NCBI RefSeq assembly: GCF_018372215.1
Contig: NZ_JAHAJN010000008.1
Span: 1-62,481 of the forward strand
Direction of reading: 5' to 3'
Length of the DNA stretch: 62,481 nucleotides
Origin: Negativicoccus succinicivorans
Lineage (GTDB): Bacteria > Bacillota > Negativicutes > Veillonellales > Negativicoccaceae
Each line of letters opens with the position of its first letter. The stretch's first letter is position 1. Position numbers and translations under genes: made by a program. Positions 1 to 7,192 of the stretch are shown here, piece by piece. The notes under the pieces are model-generated. The model was not told the origin of the DNA and searched no databases. It saw nothing but the letters and a program-made list of their open reading frames with translations.

Positions 1-63
1 GTCTTTTTTGTGTAATGTGATATAATGTAATTGAATAGCGGTAATCCTACGGGGGAGCCGCGG

Positions 64-100
64 GGACTTGCCTACGTGGATGAGTACGCAAGTCCTTTTT
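64..100 (+). terminator. Intrinsic terminator of a short upstream transcript
   Basis: An 8-bp stem (arms 64-71 and 88-95) is followed directly by five T residues. A TATAAT box sits at 21-26, so transcription starting near 33 would end here after about 70 nt. The -35 region would lie at or before the window edge and cannot be judged. It may be a small RNA or the tail of an upstream leader. Confidence 0.6.
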
Positions 101-114
101 AATTTTCAAATGTT

Positions 115-188
115 GAACTTCGTAAAAATCGAGGTTTTCACGAAGCTAAAATACTGAACTTCGTAAAAAGTAGCATTTTCACGAAGTT
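115..188. repeat. Two tandem copies of a hairpin-forming repeat
   Basis: Copies at 115-145 and 156-188 share the pattern GAACTTCGTAAAAA, about five variable bases, then TTTTCACGAAG. Each copy is an imperfect inverted repeat (CTTCGT against ACGAAG). The 1-333 stretch has no gene: it holds the terminator at 64-100, these repeats, the inverted repeat at 202-270 and the leader of the gene at 344. Confidence 0.7.
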
Positions 189-201
189 AGGATAATTGCT
201 T

Positions 202-270
202 ATGTCATAAAATCGCCAAAACATGAAATAAAGAGAACCCTTATTTCATAAAATCGGTGAAATCTGACAT
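202..270. repeat. Nested inverted repeat
   Basis: Outer arms ATGTCA (202-207) and TGACAT (265-270) enclose inner arms ATGAAATAA (223-231) and TTATTTCAT (241-249). AAAATCG occurs on both sides as a direct repeat. The arms are short but nested symmetrically. Function unknown; it lies about 70 bp upstream of the phage-like gene. Confidence 0.6.
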
Positions 271-333
271 ATGGAAATTTTAACTTATTTTCTATATGCG
301 GTATGTGAATAAATTGCACATACTATAAAAGGG

Positions 334-708
334 GTGAGAACGATTGCAAAAGCGAAGATTGCTATTATGCTTGTTGCCGCTATTCTTGGCGGTCTTTTTA
401 TTTGGTGGTTATTCGGTGAAAGCGGCTCCGGTGACATTGACGGCGGAGGAATGGCAGACGTTAACGTCAGAATTGAACGCGCTCGAAGCGAGAACGAGCG
501 AGCGAGAGAATTTAATCAACGAATTGAGGGCAGCATCGGGCGGCTTGAATACGAGCAACAACGAATTGAAAGCGGAGCTGGAACGGTTGAAAGTGTTGCA
601 GATCGAGCAGAGGCGATCCTTAACGCGGACAGCGCGAGCATTGAAAGCGTCCGAGCGGTCGTTGATGCGGTGGAAGAAAGACGAGTTGAAAAAGCGGACA
701 AGCCTTGA
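334..708 (+). CDS. Overlapping alternative-frame ORF, membrane-anchored, possibly i-spanin-like
   Basis: This 124-residue frame starts at a GTG inside the ribosome site of the ORF at 344 and overlaps that ORF almost completely in another frame. The predicted protein has a single N-terminal hydrophobic anchor (about residues 8-27), then a charged, Gln/Glu/Arg-rich helical region lacking hydrophobic stretches. That is the shape of an inner-membrane spanin of the Rz type. The frame is long and its codons are acceptable for this genome. However, its GTG has no separate ribosome site, and codon sets rich in GAG and GCG can keep a second frame open by chance. I rate it possible and less likely than the frame at 344. 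Confidence 0.35.
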   Translation: MRTIAKAKIAIMLVAAILGGLFIWWLFGESGSGDIDGGGMADVNVRIERARSENERAREFNQRIEGSIGRLEYEQQRIESGAGTVESVADRAEAILNADSASIESVRAVVDAVEERRVEKADKP

Positions 709-772
709 GCATAAAAAGCGGGCGTGGCAGATTATTGCGGTAGCCGCGGTAATTGCGGCGGCTGTGAAGTAG
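344..772 (+). CDS. Probable prophage-remnant coiled-coil membrane protein
   Basis: The 142-residue protein starts at TTG, five bases after a strong GGGGTGAG ribosome site (331-338). Residues 6-27 form a signal peptide or anchor ending in an A-x-A-like site. Residues 30-115 are a highly charged heptad-like coiled coil, and the last 15 residues form a hydrophobic segment that could span a membrane. There is no lipobox, because the only early Cys lies inside the hydrophobic run after Leu. N-terminal signal, coiled coil and C-terminal membrane segment resemble a one-piece (u-) spanin, or an uncharacterised phage lysis or tail accessory protein. Codon use matches neighbouring genes. No other phage gene follows; the gene ends before a terminator at 804. 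Confidence 0.65.
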   Translation: MQKRRLLLCLLPLFLAVFLFGGYSVKAAPVTLTAEEWQTLTSELNALEARTSERENLINELRAASGGLNTSNNELKAELERLKVLQIEQRRSLTRTARALKASERSLMRWKKDELKKRTSLEHKKRAWQIIAVAAVIAAAVK

Positions 773-803
773 CGTTTGATTTAGAGATGTGTTAAATCAA
801 AAA

Positions 804-836
804 GGAGCAGGATTTTTACCTGCTCCGCTTTTTTTA
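804..836 (+). terminator. Intrinsic terminator after the phage-like gene
   Basis: An 8-bp perfect stem (804-811 with 819-826) is followed by GC and seven T residues. It closes the transcription unit of the ORF at 344. Confidence 0.9.
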
Positions 837-894
837 TTTGAAATAGTTTTCCCCCATTGTTCCCCCACGATAAAAGGCAACCAGCAACAAACGC

Positions 895-1047
895 CTATTT
901 GCGGGTCTTTTTTAATCTATTCTTCTTATCGAGATCATAGGGAATCACGGCGCTGCAACCGACACAGCGAATGCGTCCGCGCCGACGTTCCACCTGACTT
1001 TGAAAAAGAGTCAGTTCTTTTTTGCAATACGGACAAATAATCATCAT
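895..1047 (-). CDS. Small zinc-ribbon protein
   Basis: The 50-residue protein carries a CPYC pair at residues 5-8 and a CVGC pair about 25 residues later. This is a classic four-Cys zinc ribbon, followed by a Lys/Arg-rich tail. The start at 1047 is chosen because GAGGAA sits six bases upstream; the frame is open further upstream but without a comparable site. It is transcribed away from the thioesterase operon, and the two promoters must share 1048-1178. Small ribbons of this type often bind nucleic acid or RNA polymerase, but no specific role can be given. Confidence 0.65.
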   Translation of the reverse strand: MMIICPYCKKELTLFQSQVERRRGRIRCVGCSAVIPYDLDKKNRLKKTRK

Positions 1048-1178
1048 GGCAAGTTCCTCGTTTTTGTTTCCAGTATACGCAAGCGCCGAGAAAACGGCAA
1101 GTTTCTTTGACATTCCGCGGGCGCGCGACTACAATAAATAGTATTATGAGTATGAATAAGAAATAAAGGATGATGAGT

Positions 1179-1598
1179 ATGTTTTCCTATCCCGTACGGG
1201 TACGTTTTTATCACACGGACGGCATGCAGGTCACGCACCATGCCAACTATATTTTATGGTTTGAAGCCGCGCGTGTGGAGTTTTTTCGTCAGGCGGGAAT
1301 TCCGCTCGGCGACATGATACGCGATGAAATCGTCTTTCCGATTTTGCATGTGGAAGTCGATTACCACCATTCGTCTTACTATGATGATGAGCTTGAAGTT
1401 CATGCGAAAATCGTCAAGCTGACGCGGGCGCAAATCGTGTTCGCGTATGAAATCGTGCGTCCGAAGGACGGCGCGACCATCGTCACGGGCAAGACGAAAG
1501 GTACGTTTACATCGGTCGAAACGGGCAAAATCATACGCTTGCCGATGAAATACTATGAACGTTTGCAAACGATGATCGAACCGGGAGATGCCGAATGA
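1179..1598 (+). CDS. YbgC-like acyl-CoA thioesterase (4HBT hotdog fold)
   Basis: The 139-residue protein opens with the hotdog thioesterase signature: YPVRVRFYHTD, then HHANYILWFEAAR, with the active-site Asp at about residue 14. Family members hydrolyse short-chain or hydroxybenzoyl-type acyl-CoA thioesters in the cytoplasm. Three ATGs lie close together at 1170, 1173 and 1179. AAAGGA ends at 1170, so only 1179 has proper spacing, and it also gives the usual N-terminus. It overlaps murI by four bases, so the two are translationally coupled. Substrate not determined from sequence. Confidence 0.85.
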   Translation: MFSYPVRVRFYHTDGMQVTHHANYILWFEAARVEFFRQAGIPLGDMIRDEIVFPILHVEVDYHHSSYYDDELEVHAKIVKLTRAQIVFAYEIVRPKDGATIVTGKTKGTFTSVETGKIIRLPMKYYERLQTMIEPGDAE

Positions 1599-2338
1599 TC
1601 GGCGTTATCGATTCCGGCGTGGGCGGTCTTTCCGTATTGAAAGAGTTGCGGCAGGCGATGCCGCAGGCGGATTTTTTCTACTTGGGCGACACCGCGCGCA
1701 ATCCCTACGGCACGCGAACGCCGGAGGAAATTAAAAAGTACTCTCTGCAGTTGGGGAAATGGCTGTTGGCGCGTGAAGTGACGGGACTGGTGGTCGCCTG
1801 TAATACAATTACCGTGCAGGCGCTGGATTTGTTGCGACGCGAATTGTCTATGCCGGTGATCGGCATGCAGACGGATGTCGCGTTGTTGCCCGCGGAAAAA
1901 CGTGTGGCCGTGTTCGCGACGCCGGCGACGATCGCCAAGGGGAATTACCAACAATCTCTGGCCGAGCGTTATCCGGCAGTGGATGTGGTGGCGCACGCCT
2001 GTCCCGGCTTGGCCTCGGCGATTGAACACTATCGCCGTGAAGAGATCGGGCAGCTGCTGGAAGAATGCCGTCCGTTGCTTTCTGAATGTGATGCGGCGAT
2101 TCTCGGCTGCACGCATTATCCGCTGGTCATAAGCGATTGGCAGGAACTTTCGCCGTCGTGCCGATTTATTGATCCGGCGCAGGCGACAGCGAAAGCGGCT
2201 CGCCACGCGTTGGGCGAGCAGGCGCAAGGCAGCGGGCGAACGGAGTATACATTTACGCAGGAAGGCCGTGCGGCCATGTGGGTTTCCCGCTTGTTCGGAC
2301 CGAACGCCGCGGCCCGCCAAGTGACGATCGAGGAGTGA
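1595..2338 (+). CDS. murI: Glutamate racemase
   Basis: Interconverts L- and D-glutamate to supply D-Glu for peptidoglycan. The 247-residue protein has both catalytic cysteines, in VACNT (Cys69) and GCTHYP (Cys172). It also has the N-terminal DSGVGG phosphate-type loop and the YGTR motif at about 38-41. Length is typical. It starts four bases inside the thioesterase gene and is followed after 7 bp by a membrane protein gene, so it sits in the middle of an operon. Confidence 0.96.
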   Translation: MIGVIDSGVGGLSVLKELRQAMPQADFFYLGDTARNPYGTRTPEEIKKYSLQLGKWLLAREVTGLVVACNTITVQALDLLRRELSMPVIGMQTDVALLPAEKRVAVFATPATIAKGNYQQSLAERYPAVDVVAHACPGLASAIEHYRREEIGQLLEECRPLLSECDAAILGCTHYPLVISDWQELSPSCRFIDPAQATAKAARHALGEQAQGSGRTEYTFTQEGRAAMWVSRLFGPNAAARQVTIEE

Positions 2339-2345
2339 AGCAAAA

Positions 2346-2942
2346 ATGTGGGGCTATTATGTATTAAATATAATTATTGCCGTTCTTGTTATTATCGCCG
2401 TTGTGCAGTTGCTGGCGGCGCTGCATGCGGCGCGGCAGGGCGATGCGAAGTGGAAGGTGTTCTTCCCCGGCGCGCGTCGCGGTGAACGCAAAGGCTATCG
2501 TCGCGCTGTTCCGGAACCGCCGCTGGTCGTTACGAAGGTGACGCCAAAGGCAGTGACGTTTGCAATCGAAGCGGCATTACGCAATATCGGTCGCCAACAG
2601 GGGACCGTGATGGATTGCTTCCCGCGCGCCTATTTACCGCAGGAACAGTATCCGTCATTACGCGTGGAGGCCTTCTTATCGCGAGCGGATGAACCGCGCG
2701 ATGACGGGTATTGGGAAGCGTACCTTGTGCCGCGTAAAAAAGACGCGCTCTTGACCATTGTCGTTACTTTACGTTCATTGGACGGTCCGATCGCTACAGC
2801 TATTGGTGATCTTGGAGAATTTCCGATCGATGTGGTTTACAACGTGTACGGACGCAGCGATGCCCGCTATGAACGCACCCGCTTCCTTGTTTCCGGCACG
2901 AATTTGCGCCAGGCGCTGTTGCAGGAGAAAGGGGTACGCTGA
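2346..2942 (+). CDS. Membrane-anchored protein of unknown function
   Basis: 198 residues. One N-terminal transmembrane segment (about 5-27) precedes a basic stretch and a soluble domain of about 140 residues that should be cytoplasmic by the positive-inside rule. I do not recognise the family. It overlaps the downstream CofE-like ligase gene by one base and is co-transcribed with murI, so the two unknown proteins probably act together. Confidence 0.8.
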   Translation: MWGYYVLNIIIAVLVIIAVVQLLAALHAARQGDAKWKVFFPGARRGERKGYRRAVPEPPLVVTKVTPKAVTFAIEAALRNIGRQQGTVMDCFPRAYLPQEQYPSLRVEAFLSRADEPRDDGYWEAYLVPRKKDALLTIVVTLRSLDGPIATAIGDLGEFPIDVVYNVYGRSDARYERTRFLVSGTNLRQALLQEKGVR

Positions 2943-3667
2943 TGAACGAACAGATGAAACTCATCCCAATCCCGACGCGTATTTTGACGGCGGCGGACGA
3001 CATCGCCGATGTCGTATATGAATACGGGCATTTTTTGATCGGACCGCATGATGTAGTGTGCGTGGCGGAAAGCGTAGTCGCGATCACGCAGGGTCGCTAT
3101 GTGCGTCCGGAAGATGTGAAAGTTTCCTGGCAGGCGCGACTGATGAATCGCTTTGTGCCGGCGGAAGGTTCGATGTCGACTATTTACGGCATGCAGGCCG
3201 CGATGGACGCGGAAGGCGAATGGCGGATGCTCTTTTGGTTCATCGTTGGCTTTATCGCGAAACTGTTCGGCAAACGCGGCGTATGGTATGCGCACTGCCG
3301 GCAGGCATCCCTCGTTGACGATGTCACGGGAACGATGCCTCCGTTTGACAAATGCATCGTGTACGGTCCGGATGAAACGGATGCGGTTTGCGATGAAATC
3401 GCTGACCGCCTCGGTTGCCATGGCGCCGTGATTGCGGATGTGAATGATTTGAAGAAAAGCGCGGTACTGGGCACGAGCAAAGGTATCGACGCACAGGAAA
3501 TCGCCCGACTTTTGATCGACAATCCGTTCGGCAACGCCAGCCAAAAAACACCGATTGTCGTCATTCAAAACTACTCCGGCGGCAAAGTACGTCCGACACT
3601 TCCGCAAGATTCGTTCACCGATACATTACCGCCGCCATTGCCGCCGCTTGACAAATCACAGAAATAG
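2942..3667 (+). CDS. CofE-like (F420-0:gamma-glutamyl ligase family) protein
   Basis: The 241-residue protein begins with a pattern typical of the CofE family: LIPIPTRIL, then DVVCVAESVVAITQGR. In F420 producers CofE adds glutamates to coenzyme F420-0. No other F420 gene is visible here, and bacteria of this group are not known to make F420, so a different gamma-glutamyl ligation is more likely. A hydrophobic stretch lies at about 98-110, and the C-terminus is a proline-rich tail. The thrS promoter lies over its last codons. Family call fairly sure, function open. Confidence 0.75.
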   Translation: MNEQMKLIPIPTRILTAADDIADVVYEYGHFLIGPHDVVCVAESVVAITQGRYVRPEDVKVSWQARLMNRFVPAEGSMSTIYGMQAAMDAEGEWRMLFWFIVGFIAKLFGKRGVWYAHCRQASLVDDVTGTMPPFDKCIVYGPDETDAVCDEIADRLGCHGAVIADVNDLKKSAVLGTSKGIDAQEIARLLIDNPFGNASQKTPIVVIQNYSGGKVRPTLPQDSFTDTLPPPLPPLDKSQK

Positions 3668-3676
3668 ACGTACAAT
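3648..3676 (+). promoter_or_regulatory. SigmaA promoter of thrS
   Basis: TTGACA (3648-3653), 17-bp spacer, TACAAT (3671-3676). It overlaps the 3' end of the CofE-like gene and would start the T-box leader near 3683. Confidence 0.9.
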
Positions 3677-3683
3677 ACTGACA

Positions 3684-3921
3684 ATATCAAAAGATTTCAA
3701 TGACCACGAAAAGGACATGACCGTCATTGCCCGGTAACTCAAGAGAAGAGCGTCACGGCTGCAAGCGCTCGTTACCACAGTGATTGTTACCGCCTTGGAG
3801 TCGCCGTTCGGAAATGAACGGCCGGGCAGACCCGTTATCACAATCGAGAGAATCCGTACGGATTAACTTGGGTGGAACCGCGAATTAACTTTCGTCCCAT
3901 TTGGGGCGAAAGTTTTTTTAT
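3684..3921 (+). promoter_or_regulatory. T-box riboswitch (threonyl-tRNA sensing)
   Basis: The leader carries the conserved T-box core GGGTGGAACCGCG (about 3870-3882) and an intrinsic terminator (arms 3888-3899 and 3903-3914, then seven T). It also has an AGAGA-type stem I segment near 3741-3750. A likely specifier codon ACC (Thr) lies at 3774-3776 on the 3' side of stem I, in keeping with the gene downstream. Uncharged tRNA-Thr should favour the antiterminator and switch thrS on. Confidence 0.93.
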
Positions 3922-3940
3922 TGCAAAAGGAGCAGATATT

Positions 3941-5848
3941 ATGGCAAAAATTCATTTGGCGGACGGCAGCGTGCGCGAGGTAGCAAACGAAAGCAGCTGG
4001 CTGGATGTCGCGAAAGCGATCAGCAACAGCATGGCGAAAAAAATGGTTGTCGCGAAAGTCGACGGTGAGTTGACGGACTTGTCGCGTCCGGTCGTCGACG
4101 GCGCGCAAGTCGAATTTTTTGACGGCGCGAGCCCGGAAGGCTTGCACGCGATCCGTCATACGGCGGCGCATATTATGGCGCAGGCGATTTTGCGCCTGTG
4201 GCCGGACACGAAACTCGCGATCGGACCGGCGATCGATAACGGTTTTTACTATGACATGGACACCGAGCATGTGTTCTCGCCGGAAGATTTCCCCGCGATC
4301 GAAAAAGAAATGAAAAAGATCGTGAAGGAAAACCACAAACTCGTGCGCGAAGTGATGAAACGCGACGCGGCGATGGAACACTTCAAAGCAGAGGGAGAGA
4401 TTTATAAAGAAGAACTGATCCGCGATCTGCCGGCGGACGAAACCATTACTTTCTACACGCAGGGCGAATTTACCGACCTTTGCGCGGGTCCGCACGTAGT
4501 TTCGACCGGCAAAGTCAAAGCATTCAAACTGATGAGCGTCGCGGGCGCTTACTGGCGCGGCGATGAAAAAAATAAAATGCTGCAACGTGTCTACGGTACC
4601 GCCTTCGGCAGTCAGGAAGAATTGGATCATTACCTGTTCGTGCTGGCGGAAGCGGAACGCCGTGATCATCGTAAATTGGGCAAAGAACTTGATTTATTCA
4701 GCTTCCAGCCGGAAGGCCCGGGATTCCCGTTTTTCCATCCGAAAGGAATGGTTTTGCGCAACGAGCTGCTGGCGTTTTGGCGAGAGCTGCATCACGAATA
4801 CGACTACGATGAAATTTCCACTCCGGTCATTTTGAATCGCGATCTGTGGATGCGTTCCGGTCACTGGGATCATTACCGCGACAATATGTACTTCACGCAG
4901 ATTGATGAAGAAGATTACGCGATCAAACCGATGAACTGCCCGGGCGGTATTCTGTACTATAAAGATTCGCCGAAGAGCTACCGCGATTTCCCGTTGCGGG
5001 TCGCCGAACTCGGCTTGGTGCATCGTCATGAAATGAGCGGCGCGCTGCACGGCCTGTTCCGTGTTCGTTGCTTCACGCAAGACGATGCGCATTTGTTCAT
5101 TTTGCCGAGCCAGATGAAAGAAGAAGTACTGAAAGTACTCGAACTTTTTGATCGGATTTACTCCGCTTTCGGTTTGGAATACCATGTGGAACTCTCCACG
5201 CGTCCGGAAGATTCGATGGGCGATGACGATCTGTGGGAACTGGCGACCACCGTTTTGCATGACGCGATCGAATCCGCGGGCGTAGCGTACAAGATCAACC
5301 CCGGTGACGGCGCGTTCTACGGACCGAAGCTGGACTTCCACATTCAAGACTCGCTCGGACGTACCTGGCAGTGCGGCACGATTCAGTTGGATATGCAGAT
5401 GCCGGAACGTTTTGACATGACGTATATCGGCGAAGATGGCGAAAAACATCGTCCGGTCATGATTCACCGCGCCGGCTTCGGCAGCATCGAACGTTTCATC
5501 GGTATTTTGATTGAACACTACGCCGGCAAATTCCCGGTCTGGCTCGCTCCGCTACAGGTGAAGGTCATTCCGGTCGCGGGACGTCATCTGGAGTACGCTA
5601 ACGAGGTGGCCCGTCAACTCAATCAGGCGGGCTTGCGAGCGCAGGCGGATGAACGCAACGAAAAGCTCGGTTACAAAATTCGCGGCGCGCAATTGGAAAA
5701 AGTACCGTACATGTTGATCTTGGGGGATAAAGAAGTGGAAGCGCAGTCGATTTCAATCCGCAACCGCGCGGGCGAAGAAACCAACGATGTGGTGCTGCAA
5801 GATTTTATCGCGGACTTGCAGAAAGCGGTTCGCGAACGGCAAGGTTGA
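3941..5848 (+). CDS. thrS: Threonine--tRNA ligase
   Basis: Charges tRNA-Thr in the cytoplasm. The 635-residue protein has the full domain order: TGS domain (1-62), editing domain with HTAAH and the CAGPH motif, then the class II catalytic core with MNCPGG and the FTQDDAH segment, and the C-terminal anticodon-binding domain. Start at 3941 is set by AAAGGAG nine bases upstream; the open frame extends back into the T-box terminator but that part is not coding. Its TGA overlaps the region of the hutP-like ribosome site. Confidence 0.98.
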   Translation: MAKIHLADGSVREVANESSWLDVAKAISNSMAKKMVVAKVDGELTDLSRPVVDGAQVEFFDGASPEGLHAIRHTAAHIMAQAILRLWPDTKLAIGPAIDNGFYYDMDTEHVFSPEDFPAIEKEMKKIVKENHKLVREVMKRDAAMEHFKAEGEIYKEELIRDLPADETITFYTQGEFTDLCAGPHVVSTGKVKAFKLMSVAGAYWRGDEKNKMLQRVYGTAFGSQEELDHYLFVLAEAERRDHRKLGKELDLFSFQPEGPGFPFFHPKGMVLRNELLAFWRELHHEYDYDEISTPVILNRDLWMRSGHWDHYRDNMYFTQIDEEDYAIKPMNCPGGILYYKDSPKSYRDFPLRVAELGLVHRHEMSGALHGLFRVRCFTQDDAHLFILPSQMKEEVLKVLELFDRIYSAFGLEYHVELSTRPEDSMGDDDLWELATTVLHDAIESAGVAYKINPGDGAFYGPKLDFHIQDSLGRTWQCGTIQLDMQMPERFDMTYIGEDGEKHRPVMIHRAGFGSIERFIGILIEHYAGKFPVWLAPLQVKVIPVAGRHLEYANEVARQLNQAGLRAQADERNEKLGYKIRGAQLEKVPYMLILGDKEVEAQSISIRNRAGEETNDVVLQDFIADLQKAVRERQG

Positions 5849-5856
5849 GGTCGCTT

Positions 5857-6288
5857 ATGGGGGCCCATGAATATTCCAGCAGTGACGTCGGTCGTGTGGC
5901 CATGAAGTTGGCGCTCACGTCTTCACGCGCGGAAGAAAACACATTGCGTAAAGAATTTTCCGAGGCCGGTTTTAAAACGGCGGCGGTGGATTTTGGCGGC
6001 GTGTTTATCACGATTTTACCCAAACTGATTGAGCATGCGGTGGTAGCCGCCCAGCGCACGGGTATTGTTTCCGATACCCACGTCGGTGAAGGCGCTGTCG
6101 TCGGCGCGGTCCAGTCGGCAGTCGAGGCGATTAAAATGAAAGCGCTCGGCCAAAATATCGGCGGTAAAATCGCCATTGCTCGCAAAGGCGATCATCTTGT
6201 TGTCGCTATTTACGGCACTGTCGGCGTGCTGCACTTTAACGAAGTGGTGGCGGGCATCGCGCATCGCGCCGTGTATGACAATATCTGA
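5857..6288 (+). CDS. HutP family RNA-binding regulator
   Basis: The 143-residue protein carries the family-typical stretches TSRAEEN, GIVSDTHVGEG and GAVQSAVEAIKMKALG. HutP of Bacillus is a hexameric, L-histidine- and Mg2+-dependent antiterminator that binds UAG-repeat RNA ahead of hut genes. No histidine-degradation gene lies in the window, so the target is unknown. Start at 5857 (ATG) is preferred over the TTG at 5845 because GAGG at 5846-5849 has correct spacing. It is probably translated from the thrS transcript and thus under T-box control, which is notable. Confidence 0.85.
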   Translation: MGAHEYSSSDVGRVAMKLALTSSRAEENTLRKEFSEAGFKTAAVDFGGVFITILPKLIEHAVVAAQRTGIVSDTHVGEGAVVGAVQSAVEAIKMKALGQNIGGKIAIARKGDHLVVAIYGTVGVLHFNEVVAGIAHRAVYDNI

Positions 6289-6296
6289 AAATAGAA

Positions 6297-6324
6297 AGAG
6301 ACATGCCAAGGCATGTCTCTTTTT
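6297..6324 (+). terminator. Intrinsic terminator after thrS-hutP
   Basis: An 11-bp perfect stem (6297-6307 with 6310-6320 area) with a two- to four-base loop is followed by a T run. Confidence 0.92.
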
Positions 6325-6398
6325 GTCGCCATCATTTTTAGAAGCGTATTGTACACCTTCGCTCTTCACCACATCACAGGCGCTGATGGGATTTGATT

Positions 6399-6408
6399 AT
6401 GCTATAAT
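6399..6408 (+). promoter_or_regulatory. Extended -10 promoter element
   Basis: ATGCTATAAT, a TGn-extended -10 box with no convincing -35, stands 55 bp ahead of the HAD phosphatase. The same ten-base element recurs at other promoters in the window. Confidence 0.7.
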
Positions 6409-6462
6409 AAATAAATAAGATATTATTTTCCGTAATAGCGCCAATCGATAGGGAGGAACGGC

Positions 6463-7191
6463 ATGAACGTACTTTTTTGGGATATTGACCAGACGCTTGT
6501 GTATACCGGCCATGCCGGTTTTCTTGCGATTGAGCACACCCTGACGGAAATGATGGGACCGGATGCGACATTACCCCGATTTGATGCGGGAGGACGCACG
6601 GATAATTTTATCTGCCGTGAAATTTTGCGGCACGCGCTGCAAAAAGAACCGACGCTTGACGACGTGCATCAATTCAGCCGTCAATACGAAGAAACGCTGC
6701 TCTACTATATGCAGGAAACGAAAGGAAAAATTCTGCCGTATGTCAAAGAATTGCTGGCGTATTTCAGCGGTATGCCCGATTATGATCAGCTGCTCTTGAC
6801 GGGCAACAGTCGCCGCGGCGCGGAACTCAAGCTTACCCATTACGGTTTGGCGAGCTATTTTGATTTCGATTACAGCGGTTTTGCCGGCGATGATTTCAAT
6901 CGTATCGATGTCGCACGGCGCGCCGACGCGTTGGCGCGGGCCAAGTGGGGCGCGGAACTGGAAAAAATATTTATCATCGGTGATACGGAGCACGATATTC
7001 AGTGCGGCAAAAAAATCGGCGCGTATACGATTGCGGTCGCTACCGGTTCACGCAGTTTGGAAAAACTGCAAGGGTATGAGCCGTGGCGGGCGTTGCCGGA
7101 ATTAATCCCGGCGGATGCATTTCAACAACTGTTAGATGAAGCGGACACGGAAGAGCCGCCTATGCATCCGGTAGCGGGAAAAGGAGAATAG
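6463..7191 (+). CDS. HAD-superfamily hydrolase (phosphoglycolate-phosphatase-like)
   Basis: 242 residues. Motif I is DIDQT (nucleophile Asp7, acid Asp9), motif II is the Thr/Ser of LLTGNS, a Lys-bearing region follows near residue 165, and motif IV is GDTEHD. A helical cap of about 70 residues lies between motifs I and II. These are cytosolic Mg2+-dependent phosphatases of small phosphoesters; the substrate cannot be read. It starts an operon that runs through maf to radC. Confidence 0.88.
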   Translation: MNVLFWDIDQTLVYTGHAGFLAIEHTLTEMMGPDATLPRFDAGGRTDNFICREILRHALQKEPTLDDVHQFSRQYEETLLYYMQETKGKILPYVKELLAYFSGMPDYDQLLLTGNSRRGAELKLTHYGLASYFDFDYSGFAGDDFNRIDVARRADALARAKWGAELEKIFIIGDTEHDIQCGKKIGAYTIAVATGSRSLEKLQGYEPWRALPELIPADAFQQLLDEADTEEPPMHPVAGKGE

Positions 7192-7192
7192 C

